The notes under the pieces: generated by a model
Seen by the model: only the letters and a program-made list of their open reading frames with translations
The model's database searches: none
What the model was told of the DNA's origin: nothing
Program-made: the position numbers and the translations under genes
NCBI GenBank assembly: GCA_002435835.1
Contig: DIVM01000332.1
Span: 1-32,752, forward strand
Length of the DNA: 32,752 nucleotides
From: Firmicutes bacterium UBA6132
GTDB lineage: Bacteria; Bacillota_A; Clostridia; Tissierellales; Sedimentibacteraceae
Reading direction: 5' to 3'
Shown: positions 1-7,693 of the stretch, piece after piece
Layout: each line of letters begins with the position of its first letter
Position numbering within the stretch: position 1 is the first letter of the stretch

Positions 1-24
1 TTAAATAAAATTGGAGGAAATATC

Positions 25-1146
25 ATGAAAATTAAAACTTTTAAAGTAGAGCAATGGATGGATAAATATGAAAATGATGCAGTATATAATCTTGCTGAAA
101 CTTGTATAGATTCTCTAAGCTTACGTGAACTTTTGACACTGGCAGGAGAGAATCCGGAAGAATTCCTTGCAGGAATTGCAGATATGAGAATGACATACAG
201 CCATATACACGGCTCACCTGCACTTTTGGATGGAATAAGCAGTCTTTACAAAAAAATAGGACCATCTCAGATTGTTCCTACACACGGAGCAGTAGGAGCT
301 AATAATATGGCAATAATGACTATTATAGAACCTAAGGATAATATGGTTTCTGTAATGCCCACATATCAGCAGCACTACTCTATTCCTGAGTCCATTGGAG
401 CTGAAGTAAGAATTCTACAGTTAAGACCTGAAAATAATTTTTTACCTGATTTATCTGAATTGAAGAAACTTGTAGATAAAAACACTAAGATGATTACCAT
501 CAATAATCCCAATAATCCATCAGGCTCATGGATACCATCAGGGATTATGGAGGAAATTGTAGAAATTGCAAGAAGTGTAGATGCATATATATTATGTGAT
601 GAAGTTTACAGAGGCATAAGCGAGGATGGAAGCTATATGCCATCTATTGTAGATTTATATGACAAGGGAATCAGCATATGTTCTATGTCGAAGGTATTTT
701 CATTGGCAGGATTGAGAATGGGATGGATCGCAACAAGATCTTATGAAGTTTTAACAGCTGCAAGAGAACGCAGGGACTATGATACTATAAGCTGCGGTGT
801 ATTGGATGATTTATTTGCAAGCATTGCACTTAAAAACAAAGAGGCCATATTTGCGAGAAACCGCAATATTTTACTAAAAAATAGAGAAATATTGGATAAA
901 TGGGTTCAAGGAGAAAAACATATTAGTTATGTAAGACCAGAAGCAGGAACAACTGCATTATTGTATTATGATTTTGATATTCCATCTAAAGAATTTTGTA
1001 TAGAACTTATGAATAAAACAGGAATTATGTTTACACCGGGTGAATGTTTTGAGCTTGAAGGATGTGTACGTATAGGATATGCATTTGACTCAAAAAAATT
1101 AGAAGATGGCTTAAATAAATTCAGCGAATATTTAGCAACATTATAA
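25..1146 (+). CDS. PLP-dependent aminotransferase, class I/II (fold type I)
   Basis: A 373-residue fold-type I aminotransferase, expected in the cytosol, moving an amino group between an amino acid and a 2-oxoacid. Visible signatures are NNPNNPSG (binds the PLP phosphate and substrate side), CDEVYRG (the Asp that contacts the pyridine nitrogen) and SMSKVFSLAGLRMGW, whose Lys223 should form the Schiff base with PLP. A late arginine in CVRIGYAF fits the substrate carboxylate binder. Length is normal for the family. The ATG sits 8 bases after a GGAGG, so the start is secure. The short N-terminal region and the closing segment resemble aminotransferases related to capreomycidine-synthase-like proteins, but the substrate cannot be read from the sequence. 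A terminator hairpin follows at 1197. Confidence 0.85.
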   Translation: MKIKTFKVEQWMDKYENDAVYNLAETCIDSLSLRELLTLAGENPEEFLAGIADMRMTYSHIHGSPALLDGISSLYKKIGPSQIVPTHGAVGANNMAIMTIIEPKDNMVSVMPTYQQHYSIPESIGAEVRILQLRPENNFLPDLSELKKLVDKNTKMITINNPNNPSGSWIPSGIMEEIVEIARSVDAYILCDEVYRGISEDGSYMPSIVDLYDKGISICSMSKVFSLAGLRMGWIATRSYEVLTAARERRDYDTISCGVLDDLFASIALKNKEAIFARNRNILLKNREILDKWVQGEKHISYVRPEAGTTALLYYDFDIPSKEFCIELMNKTGIMFTPGECFELEGCVRIGYAFDSKKLEDGLNKFSEYLATL

Positions 1147-1196
1147 TAGCAAATATAAAAATTAAATATTAAGCAATAATCTAAAAATTACATGCT

Positions 1197-1247
1197 AAAA
1201 CTTTGCACAGACAATATAAAAAATCAAAGTGCAAAGTTTTTTATATT
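1197..1247 (+). terminator. Intrinsic terminator after the aminotransferase gene
   Basis: A perfect 12-bp stem (1197-1208 with 1229-1240, arm AAAACTTTGCAC) encloses a 20-base loop and runs into a T-rich tail. It closes the aminotransferase transcript. Confidence 0.8.
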
Positions 1248-1306
1248 GCATACTAAACTTAAAATGTAATATAATGGCTTTATTAAGCATGAATGGAGAA
1301 TTAATC

Positions 1307-1432
1307 ATGAGAAATATAATAGCATTTGTTGGAAGTGCTAAACATAATGGTAATATTGATAGCATTGTAAAAAAGATATTAGAAGGTGCAAGAGAAAATG
1401 AGTCGGAAGCTAAAATATATTATCTAAATTGA
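1307..1432 (+). pseudogene. Truncated NADPH-dependent FMN reductase / flavodoxin-like remnant
   Basis: A 41-residue ORF starts at an ATG preceded by GGAG and reads MRNIIAFVGSAKHNGNIDSI, the first beta strand and phosphate-binding loop of the flavodoxin-fold NADPH-dependent FMN reductase family. Members normally run to about 180-220 residues, and clostridial ones continue into a Cys-rich CxxC segment. Here the frame ends right after IYYLN, and no continuation is seen in any frame before the CLC gene begins at 1483. I read it as a 5' gene fragment left by deletion. A genuine 41-residue peptide is possible but unlikely. Longer upstream starts in this frame overlap the terminator and have no ribosome site. 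Confidence 0.6.
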
Positions 1433-1482
1433 AGAAGCAATGAGATAAAGTAATTTAATTTATTAGTTAATTGGAGATGAAA

Positions 1483-2691
1483 ATGGAAAATGAAAATTTA
1501 TATAGACGTTACAAAGATATAATTATTCTTGGATTGATATCTGCTTTAATAGGGATAGTAGTGGGAATTTTTGATACAATATTCGGGAAGGTTCTGCTTT
1601 ATGTAACTTCTGTAAGGGAAAGTCATGCTGCATGGCTTATTCCTTTTCTTCCCATAGTAGGTGTTGCGATTGTTTATTTGTATGACAAGTTTGGCAAAAA
1701 CAGTATCAAGGGAATGTCTTTAGTATTTGAGGCGGGTCATGGTGAAGTAGATGAAATTCCTGTAATGTTAATTCCTCTTGTGAGCGTCAGTACATGGCTT
1801 ACACATCTGTTTGGGGGAAGTGCAGGACGGGAAGGTGTAGCAATTCAAATCGGTGCTACAGTTGCAAATGGAGTCGGACGCAGAATTAAGATTGTCGATA
1901 ATGAATACAGCATGAAGATATTGCTGGTGGCAGGAATGGCTGCCGGGTTTGCTGGACTTTTCCAGACTCCAATTGCAGCTGTATTTTTTGCAGTTGAGGT
2001 ATTAACTGTGGGAGTGTTAGAACACAAGGCCCTTTTCCCTACCCTTATAGCTTCTTACGCATCAAGTATTACATCTCATATGCTTGGACTTGAAAAATTC
2101 TCTGTTAATTTGGTCGACAAAGTGAACTTTGATTGGATGATGGTTGTGAAGCTCGCTATTATCGGTGTTGTTTTTGGTGTAGCAGGAGGTCTATTTGCAG
2201 ATTTGCTTAAAATAACCAAAGATTTGTTTAAAAGATTGTTTGAAAATCCAATGAAAAAAGTACTTTTAGTAGGCATACTTATAAGTGTATTTTCATTACT
2301 TTTACATACGGGCAGATATTCAGGATTGGGAACTAATTTGATAGCTGAGAGCTTTAATGGAAAAATATATTCTTATGATTTTATATTGAAAGCTATTTTT
2401 ACAGTAGTTACGCTGTCTGCCGGTTTTCAAGGTGGAGAAGTTACGCCTCTTTTTTCAATCGGAGCAAGCCTTGGCGTATTATTGGCTTCTCTCATGGGAC
2501 TTCCTATATCATTTGTTGCAGCACTGGGATATGCAGGCGTGTTTGCCAGCGCTACAAACACGTTAATTGCTCCAATGTTTATAGGAGCAGAGGTATTTGG
2601 GTTTCAATATATGCCTTATTTTTTTGTTATATGCATGTTATCTTATATTTTTAATGGCAACAGAACAATATATTCTCTTCAGAAAAAATAA
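1483..2691 (+). CDS. CLC-family anion channel/antiporter, fluoride-clade (CLC-F) like
   Basis: A membrane protein of about 402 residues, built of many hydrophobic helices typical of CLC proteins. It holds the gating-glutamate loop as GSAGREGVAIQIG and the late anion-pathway motif as GFQGGEVTPLFSIGASLG. Chloride CLCs carry GSGIP, GREGP and GxFxP. Here the first is replaced by a KGMSLV segment, GREGP becomes GREGV, and the third is GGEVTP. That pattern matches what is known of the fluoride/proton antiporter clade (eriC-F), so fluoride export is the best guess; this is an inference from motifs. No crcB-type fluoride riboswitch was recognised upstream. The ORF can be read from TTG 1471, but the GGAG lies at 1473-1476, so ATG 1483 (6 bases further on) is the better start. 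Confidence 0.8.
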   Translation: MENENLYRRYKDIIILGLISALIGIVVGIFDTIFGKVLLYVTSVRESHAAWLIPFLPIVGVAIVYLYDKFGKNSIKGMSLVFEAGHGEVDEIPVMLIPLVSVSTWLTHLFGGSAGREGVAIQIGATVANGVGRRIKIVDNEYSMKILLVAGMAAGFAGLFQTPIAAVFFAVEVLTVGVLEHKALFPTLIASYASSITSHMLGLEKFSVNLVDKVNFDWMMVVKLAIIGVVFGVAGGLFADLLKITKDLFKRLFENPMKKVLLVGILISVFSLLLHTGRYSGLGTNLIAESFNGKIYSYDFILKAIFTVVTLSAGFQGGEVTPLFSIGASLGVLLASLMGLPISFVAALGYAGVFASATNTLIAPMFIGAEVFGFQYMPYFFVICMLSYIFNGNRTIYSLQKK

Positions 2692-2799
2692 ATTTGGAAA
2701 ATTGAAATGATGAATATATTAAAAAGAGGGAGTCTAATTCAATTTGAAAGAATGGTTGATGTGAATAAAAGAGGATTAAGGATAAGAAGAAAATTAAAA

Positions 2800-2842
2800 G
2801 ACCTCTGCTGAATTGTATTAACAGAGGTTCAATATTTTTTAT
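2800..2842. terminator. Bidirectional terminator between clc and lplA
   Basis: Stem ACCTCTG (2801-2807) pairs with CAGAGGT (2822-2828), extended by a G-T pair. A T-rich stretch follows on the plus strand, and an A-rich stretch precedes it, giving U residues on the minus-strand transcript. It can end both the clc mRNA and the converging lplA mRNA. Confidence 0.6.
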
Positions 2843-2857
2843 TTTAAATTTTATTTT

Positions 2858-3847
2858 TTAGTATATTTGGATTTTATCACTTATGAAGTCAAAGAGTTCT
2901 TGCTTAATTTTTTCATTTTTAATGCATTGTCCAATAATATCTATGATGTCGTTTCTTTTAAGGTTACTATTTATAAGCGATTTTTCTAAACTTTTGAAGT
3001 TTTCGAGTTCAATAGCATCTGTAAAGATTTTACAATCTTTAATTTTTCCGTCAGAAAGTTCTAAATGAATTTCAAAGATTCCCCAATTAAACTTATTTTC
3101 TAATACTATTGAAAAATCAGGGCTTTCTGAATAATTCCACTCCCATGAATTATACTTCTCAAGATACTTTATTAAATCTATTTCTTTCTCATTTAGCATC
3201 ACTATTTTAGCTTCTGCTTTGTAAAACTCATTAAAGCTTGTTATCAGCTCAGTTTTTAAGCTTTCAATGGTAATTTTGGGGGATATTTCATTGAGGTTTA
3301 TAACTCTTGCTAATACAGAGTCAATTCCTTTTGACTCAAGCTTTAAAGGGGATACTGTTAAGTATCGAGATAGTTTTTCTAAATTAACATCTACGAGCAG
3401 AGTTCCATGATGACAATTTCTGTCTTTGTCACTAATAAAGGCATTTCCAGAGAATTTTCGTTCTTGTGACAGAATATCATTTCTACCATTAAAGTAGCAT
3501 TCAATTCCAAACTTGGCAATAGCATCTATAATCACTTTCATATTGTTTTCTAAATTATAATTTTTATCAGATGCTATGAACGTAAAATTTAAGTTTCCCA
3601 GGTCATGGTATACAGCACCGCCACCGGATAGTCTTCTTATTAGACAGACATCATCTTCTTTAAGTTTTTTGACATCACATTCTTTGTAAGGATTCTGGTT
3701 TCTTCCTATAACTATGGTATTTTCATTTTGCCACAGAAACAATATTACATCATCAGGTTCACTGCAATTCATTAACCATTCTTCTGTTGATAAATTGAAT
3801 TTAGGATCATAGGATTCAGAGAGATATACTATAAATTTTTTATGCAA
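2858..3847 (-). CDS. lplA: Lipoate-protein ligase A
   Basis: A 329-residue enzyme that activates lipoate with ATP and joins it to the lysine of a lipoyl domain. The catalytic-domain motif RRLSGGGAVYHDLGNLNFTF (from about residue 71) binds the lipoyl-AMP. KFSGNAF (Lys131) supplies the conserved lysine, and HHGTLL follows as in the family. The C-terminal accessory domain is present, so the enzyme looks complete. It appears to start at TTG 3847, 7-8 bases after an AGAGGA, and no ATG lies nearby. The first 8 bases overlap the end of the upstream lipoamide dehydrogenase gene, so translation is probably coupled. The obvious client is the lipoyl domain on that neighbouring protein (Lys43). Confidence 0.92.
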   Translation of the reverse strand: MHKKFIVYLSESYDPKFNLSTEEWLMNCSEPDDVILFLWQNENTIVIGRNQNPYKECDVKKLKEDDVCLIRRLSGGGAVYHDLGNLNFTFIASDKNYNLENNMKVIIDAIAKFGIECYFNGRNDILSQERKFSGNAFISDKDRNCHHGTLLVDVNLEKLSRYLTVSPLKLESKGIDSVLARVINLNEISPKITIESLKTELITSFNEFYKAEAKIVMLNEKEIDLIKYLEKYNSWEWNYSESPDFSIVLENKFNWGIFEIHLELSDGKIKDCKIFTDAIELENFKSLEKSLINSNLKRNDIIDIIGQCIKNEKIKQELFDFISDKIQIY

Positions 3848-5549
3848 AATGTATTCCTCTATTATCTATATTTAGTAATGCTTCATGTATAGCCTCAGAT
3901 ATAGTAGGATGTGCGTATATCACGTGTGAAGCCTTATCTATTGTCATTCCTGAAGCTATTATATTGCTAATTGTACTAAGCATGTCAGTAGCATGTGCTC
4001 CAACTATTGTTCCACCTATTATTTTTCTTGTTTCTTTGTTTGCAATAAGTTTAATAAATCCTTCTATTTCTCCCATAGCTTGTGCTTTGCCATTTGCCAT
4101 TAATGGGAAATTTCCTACTACATAATCAAGATTTTGAGCAATAGCATCTTTTTGGTTCAATCCAATATGTCCAATTTCTGGCATAGTAAATATTGCACTT
4201 GGGACTAAATCATAGGACATTTCATTTTCGATCCCATTTATATTATCTGCAGCTATTATTCCTTGATGTGAAGCTATATGAGCTAATTGTATTTTATTTG
4301 TTATATCACCGATTGCATATACATTAGAATTACTTGTTCTCATATTAGCGTTAACCATTATACCATTACATTTTTCATTAAGCTCAACTCCAAGTTTTTG
4401 TAAGTCAAGAGATTCAAGATTTGCCTTTCTTCCAACAGCCATGGCTACTTTTTCACTGATTAGATATTTAGATTGGTTATTTTCAAAAATTTCAACAATC
4501 TTTGTTCCATCTAATGCAGTTTTAATTGATGCTGCCTTAGCACCTTCAAATATATTGATTCCTTTTTCAATTGCAGAGGTTCTAATTACATCTGCTACAT
4601 CTGAATCCATATTATTTAAAATCTGTGGAAAAAATTCAACTACATTTACTTTTGTACCTAAAGCGTTATAAATAAAAGCAAACTCCATACCGATAACTCC
4701 ACCACCAATGATTGTAAGTGATGAAGGTATTTCTTTTAATTCCAACAGCTCTGTGCTGGTAAGAATGTCTTCACTATCAACACCCTCTATAGGGAGAATA
4801 GCTGTCTTTGATCCCGTAGCGATGATTAATTTTTGGAATTTTATAGTTGCATCAATTGATTTGTTCTTTACAATGAGTGTTTCTGAATCTTTAACTTCGG
4901 CCTTGCCGCTTAAATATTCTATTTCATGCACATTCATCAAATGTTCAATTCCAGATACCAAGGTATTTACTACATCATTTTTTCTTTGAATTATTTTTTC
5001 AAAAGAAAATTTTACATCTCCTACTTCTATGCCAAAGCTTTCAGATTGTCTTATTTTTTCTAAAGCATCTATACTGCTTACAAGTGCTTTTGTTGGAATA
5101 CAGCCATAGTTGAGGCATGTTCCACCAAGTCTATTTTCTTCAATTATAAGTACTTTTTTTCCGTATTGAGCTAACCTTATGGCAGCAACATAACCTCCAG
5201 GACCTCCGCCAACAATCGCTACATCTATTTCGTAGTTTTTTTGGATTGGCTTAGCAAATCCAAAGGAATAGGATTTAGGCTGAGCCTTAGAAGCTCCAGA
5301 TATTTGAATTAATTCACCATCTACATTTCCAATATTCTGTCCCTTTTTTATAATATCGCCTTCAGCAATTGATAATTGCGCTAAAATTCCTTTATATTGT
5401 GATGTGTATTTAATTGTTCCTTTACCTGATTCAATTGTAAATATAACATCACCAGGATTTAAAGTATCTCCAGCTTTCTTATTTATTTTACCGACTTTTC
5501 CAGACGCATCGTGTCCAGAAAGTTTTTCTATAATCAAATCATATTTCAT
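3840..5549 (-). CDS. lpdA: Dihydrolipoamide dehydrogenase with N-terminal lipoyl domain
   Basis: A 569-residue FAD flavoprotein that oxidises dihydrolipoyl groups with NAD. Residues 1-80 form a biotin/lipoyl-attachment domain in which Lys43 of ESGKGT is the likely lipoylation site. A linker of about 25 residues leads to the pyridine nucleotide-disulfide oxidoreductase core: FAD motif AIVGGGPGG (about 111), redox disulfide GGTCLNYGCIPTK (Cys145 and Cys150), NAD-binding TIIGGGVIGMEFA, and the C-terminal His-Glu pair in YAHPTISEAIHEAL. The start is ATG 5549, 9 bases after GGAGG. Nine extra codons upstream in frame have no ribosome site. It is followed by lplA with overlap and preceded by an AhpD-like gene. 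Lipoyl-Lpd fusions also occur in acetoin and pyruvate dehydrogenase complexes, but no E1 or E2 genes are present here. Confidence 0.92.
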   Translation of the reverse strand: MKYDLIIEKLSGHDASGKVGKINKKAGDTLNPGDVIFTIESGKGTIKYTSQYKGILAQLSIAEGDIIKKGQNIGNVDGELIQISGASKAQPKSYSFGFAKPIQKNYEIDVAIVGGGPGGYVAAIRLAQYGKKVLIIEENRLGGTCLNYGCIPTKALVSSIDALEKIRQSESFGIEVGDVKFSFEKIIQRKNDVVNTLVSGIEHLMNVHEIEYLSGKAEVKDSETLIVKNKSIDATIKFQKLIIATGSKTAILPIEGVDSEDILTSTELLELKEIPSSLTIIGGGVIGMEFAFIYNALGTKVNVVEFFPQILNNMDSDVADVIRTSAIEKGINIFEGAKAASIKTALDGTKIVEIFENNQSKYLISEKVAMAVGRKANLESLDLQKLGVELNEKCNGIMVNANMRTSNSNVYAIGDITNKIQLAHIASHQGIIAADNINGIENEMSYDLVPSAIFTMPEIGHIGLNQKDAIAQNLDYVVGNFPLMANGKAQAMGEIEGFIKLIANKETRKIIGGTIVGAHATDMLSTISNIIASGMTIDKASHVIYAHPTISEAIHEALLNIDNRGIHFA

Positions 5550-5570
5550 TTTATTAAGCCTCCAAAACGA

Positions 5571-5606
5571 TTTCAAATAAAAAGGGAAAATCCCTTTTAT
5601 TTGAAA
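5571..5606 (-). other. Intercistronic hairpin between the AhpD-like gene and lpdA
   Basis: Nearly perfect inverted repeat: TTTCAAATAAAAAGGG (5571-5586) against the complementary arm at 5591-5606, with one bulged A and a 4-base loop. The stop codon of the AhpD-like gene lies inside the stem. On the minus-strand transcript no U-tract follows directly, so it looks more like a partial attenuator or mRNA-stability element than a full terminator. Confidence 0.55.
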
Positions 5607-5950
5607 TCACCTTCAAACTCTACAATACATTCATTAAGCAAAGTTACTGAATATGCCATAGATGGTCCACCACCAAAGGCTACTGCAACCATAGCAGATT
5701 CCATTATTTCTTCTTTTGTTGCGCCTGCTTCAAAAGCTTTGTAAGAATGGTATACAATGCAATATTCACATCTGTTATAGCAACCGATTGCCACACTCAT
5801 CAATTCTTTTGTCTTAAGGTCAAGTGCTTTAGGTTCATAAGTAGCACCTAATAATCCCATAAAAGCACCTACGTTTTCAGGATTTGTGGTTGAAAGATTT
5901 TCAAGACCACCTACAAATGAATTAAGCATTTCTCTAACGTTATAAGCCAT
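5597..5950 (-). CDS. Carboxymuconolactone decarboxylase-family, AhpD-like protein
   Basis: A 117-residue all-helical protein of the CMD family. It has the complete AhpD-type redox motif: Glu49, then 12 residues on the pair Cys61-Glu-Tyr-Cys64, then His68 (sequence CEYCIVYH). In AhpD this Glu-CxxC-His arrangement is the proton-relay and redox centre of a lipoamide-dependent alkyl hydroperoxidase or disulfide reductase. True gamma-carboxymuconolactone decarboxylases lack the CxxC. ATG 5950 follows AAAGGAG at good spacing. It is the first gene of a likely operon with the lipoyl-Lpd fusion and lplA, and it lies behind a promoter overlapped by repeated operator-like sites. The physiological peroxide or electrophile is unknown. 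Confidence 0.85.
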   Translation of the reverse strand: MAYNVREMLNSFVGGLENLSTTNPENVGAFMGLLGATYEPKALDLKTKELMSVAIGCYNRCEYCIVYHSYKAFEAGATKEEIMESAMVAVAFGGGPSMAYSVTLLNECIVEFEGDFK

Positions 5951-5984
5951 AATTTTTCTCCTTTAATTTTGATTGTCCATGCAA

Positions 5985-6045
5985 TGTTTGCTATGGCAAC
6001 TATTTATATTAAGTATAGCAAACAATTTGTTAAATAGCAAACAAT
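5985..6045 (-). promoter_or_regulatory. Promoter and operator repeats of the AhpD-Lpd-LplA operon
   Basis: Reading the minus strand, a -35 TTGCTA (6035-6040) and a -10 TATACT (6012-6017) are 17 bases apart. ATAGCAAACAAT occurs twice, at 6015-6026 and 6034-6045 (19-bp period), and TGTTTGCTAT occurs inverted at 5985-5994, making a 10-bp inverted repeat with 6015-6024. The copies cover both promoter boxes, as expected for repression. The neighbouring MarR-type protein is the natural candidate ligand. Binding is inferred. Confidence 0.6.
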
Positions 6046-6062
6046 ATTTTGAAATTTTATAT

Positions 6063-6101
6063 AAAAAATGCTCACTTCATTTTGTGAGCATTTTTTTATA
6101 C
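6063..6101 (-). terminator. Terminator after marR
   Basis: Perfect 13-bp stem (6063-6075 with 6084-6096, arm AAAAAATGCTCAC), 8-base loop, T-runs on both strands. It lies directly after the marR stop codon on the minus strand. Confidence 0.85.
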
Positions 6102-6506
6102 TTATTCTGTAATATTTGAAATCATCTTTTGCAATACTCTTTCGTAAATTATAAGCTCTTCTTCATCAATTCCAGACACTAAATCATCATTGAATTTAAT
6201 GCCTAAAGGCATTAAATCAGAAATTAGTTGATCACCAATAGGAGAAAGTTTTATGTATATAACTCTTCTATCCGTATCATTTCGTTCTCTTTCTATCAAT
6301 CCATCACGCTCTAAGCGGTCAATGAGCCTACCTGCGCTTGAATCCTGGACATTCATAAGATTAGATAGCTCTCTTTGAGAAATTTTATTTTTGTTTTTTA
6401 CATAATAAAGTGCAATCCACTGAATACGCGTTATACCTGTATTTTGTAGCCTACGACCGAAGGCATCTGAGATTTGCTTTATTGCATTCTCAGTAATATG
6501 CCCCAC
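6102..6506 (-). CDS. MarR-family transcriptional regulator (start disturbed by an in-frame TGA)
   Basis: A 134-residue winged-helix regulator. The DNA-binding part runs from SQRELSNLMNVQDSSAGRLI (recognition helix region) to the wing with DGLIERERNDTDRRVIYI, and helices for dimerisation flank it. The readable frame opens at GTG 6506, which has no ribosome site of its own. A good GGAGG lies 5 bases before ATG 6530 in the same frame. That ATG gives seven codons (MFFNLNK), then TGA at 6509-6507, then GTG directly. MarR proteins often begin with a segment like F-x-L-N-x-S-x-G, so the original start was probably ATG 6530, and the TGA is a nonsense change bypassed by reinitiation. No cysteine is seen, so OhrR-type thiol sensing is unlikely. 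It probably controls the downstream AhpD-like operon. Confidence 0.8.
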   Translation of the reverse strand: MGHITENAIKQISDAFGRRLQNTGITRIQWIALYYVKNKNKISQRELSNLMNVQDSSAGRLIDRLERDGLIERERNDTDRRVIYIKLSPIGDQLISDLMPLGIKFNDDLVSGIDEEELIIYERVLQKMISNITE

Positions 6507-6530
6507 TCATTTATTTAAATTGAAAAACAT

Positions 6531-6857
6531 AATTGCCTCCTAAATATTGTAATATTAATTAATAATTAGACTCATAATATTCTTGATACAGTAAATATAC
6601 ATGCCTTTTCTTAATGAAAATAATTGTATCATTAAAATAAACAAAGTGCAACATTAAGCAGTATTTATGAAAAAGTATAATTATGTAACAACATTGAGAA
6701 ACTATGAAGGGAGGTAAGGAAAGAAAAAAATAATATATTTTTATTATAATAGTTTAAATTCCATAGTATAATAAAATATAATATAAAATTAATAATTGCT
6801 AATATAAATATGAGTTGACTATATATAAAGAAATTTTGTTATAGGGAGAGAATTATC
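6531..6857. other. AT-rich intergenic region between marR and the membrane-protein gene
   Basis: Beyond the marR promoter and its leader, nothing coding is visible. The plus-strand gene at 6858 has a GGGAGAG ribosome site at 6844-6850. Several TATAAT-like strings (for example 6767-6772) exist, but none has a convincing -35 partner. Confidence 0.5.
6623..6651 (-). promoter_or_regulatory. Candidate marR promoter
   Basis: Minus-strand -35 TTGCAC (6646-6651) and -10 TACAAT (6623-6628), 17 bases apart. The -10 is overlapped by TGTATCA (6625-6631), which has an inverted partner TGATACA at 6584-6590, a possible autoregulatory pair. Confidence 0.45.
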
Positions 6858-7652
6858 ATGAACATCTTTTATGAAAAATTCATTAAACCGCAGAATGTAG
6901 CACCAGAATCAATGCTTTTTTCTAAAGTACATATTATTTTGTCGTTTTTATGTGTTTTATTTATTATGACCATACTATATTTTCAAATGAAGCATTGCGA
7001 TGAAAATTATTCTAAAAAAACTTTAAAAAATTTATCAATTATTATGTTATTACTTGAAATATTGCGAATATGCTGGATTACATATTATTACGGTTTTAGT
7101 TTGAAAAATATACGTTTTGACTGGTGCAATCAAGTTTGTTTACTATTACCATTAATTGTTTTGTCAGAAAACAAAAAATTATTTCCGTATATAGATATCT
7201 TAGCTTTTGTTGGTGGCATTTCAGTGATAATTTATCCACGATGGGTTTTCTATGATTATGCCGGTTTGCATATAATGGCTGTACAAAGCATGGCATCCCA
7301 TGCACTTATGGTGATTATTTCAATTTCCATGATATTTACTTCTGATTACTGGTGTAAAGAGAATGATATTAGTAAACCATTCATAGGGTTTTGTTACATT
7401 GCTTTTATTGCATTTACTATGTCAAGATTGCTAAATACAAATTATATGCTTATGTTGAATGCAGATGGTATACCATTGTTAGAAAACTTTACTTATCCAT
7501 GGTATTGGCTTGTTGCTATTCCCATAGTCATAATAGTTACAAATTTAGCAAAATTAATATTTAAAGGTATAAATAATAAAATAATCTGTAAAAAAGATAT
7601 AATGTCTGAATTTAGTAGTAAATATATTAATCTTACAGATGAGTCTATGTAA
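6858..7652 (+). CDS. YwaF/TMEM164-like integral membrane protein
   Basis: A 264-residue protein with about six to seven hydrophobic segments, including 25-43, 58-74, 92-103, 112-127, 142-157, 177-190 and 213-234. Sequence landmarks are FDWCNQVCLLLPL in the middle, a conserved-looking H in SMASHALMV, and NADGIPLLENFTYPWYWLV near the last helix. This layout resembles the TIGR02206/YwaF family, relatives of eukaryotic TMEM164. The assignment rests on general layout and is moderate. The function of bacterial members is poorly defined. ATG 6858 follows GGGAGAG. It stands alone, with a hairpin at 7694-7728 downstream. Confidence 0.55.
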   Translation: MNIFYEKFIKPQNVAPESMLFSKVHIILSFLCVLFIMTILYFQMKHCDENYSKKTLKNLSIIMLLLEILRICWITYYYGFSLKNIRFDWCNQVCLLLPLIVLSENKKLFPYIDILAFVGGISVIIYPRWVFYDYAGLHIMAVQSMASHALMVIISISMIFTSDYWCKENDISKPFIGFCYIAFIAFTMSRLLNTNYMLMLNADGIPLLENFTYPWYWLVAIPIVIIVTNLAKLIFKGINNKIICKKDIMSEFSSKYINLTDESM

Positions 7653-7693
7653 ATATGGTGAAATAAATAAATAGACCCAACTTTTGTAGTAGA

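Noticed and set aside
1433..1482. Fluoride riboswitch before the CLC gene
   Set aside because: The stretch is too short and lacks the crcB motif's conserved bases.
5597..5950. True gamma-carboxymuconolactone decarboxylase of aromatic breakdown
   Set aside because: It carries the redox CxxC-His motif of AhpD and there are no aromatic-degradation genes nearby.
6815..6844. TTGACT with a TTATAG 18 bases downstream as promoter of the 6858 gene
   Set aside because: The -10 would overlap the ribosome binding site and leave almost no leader, so it is not credible.
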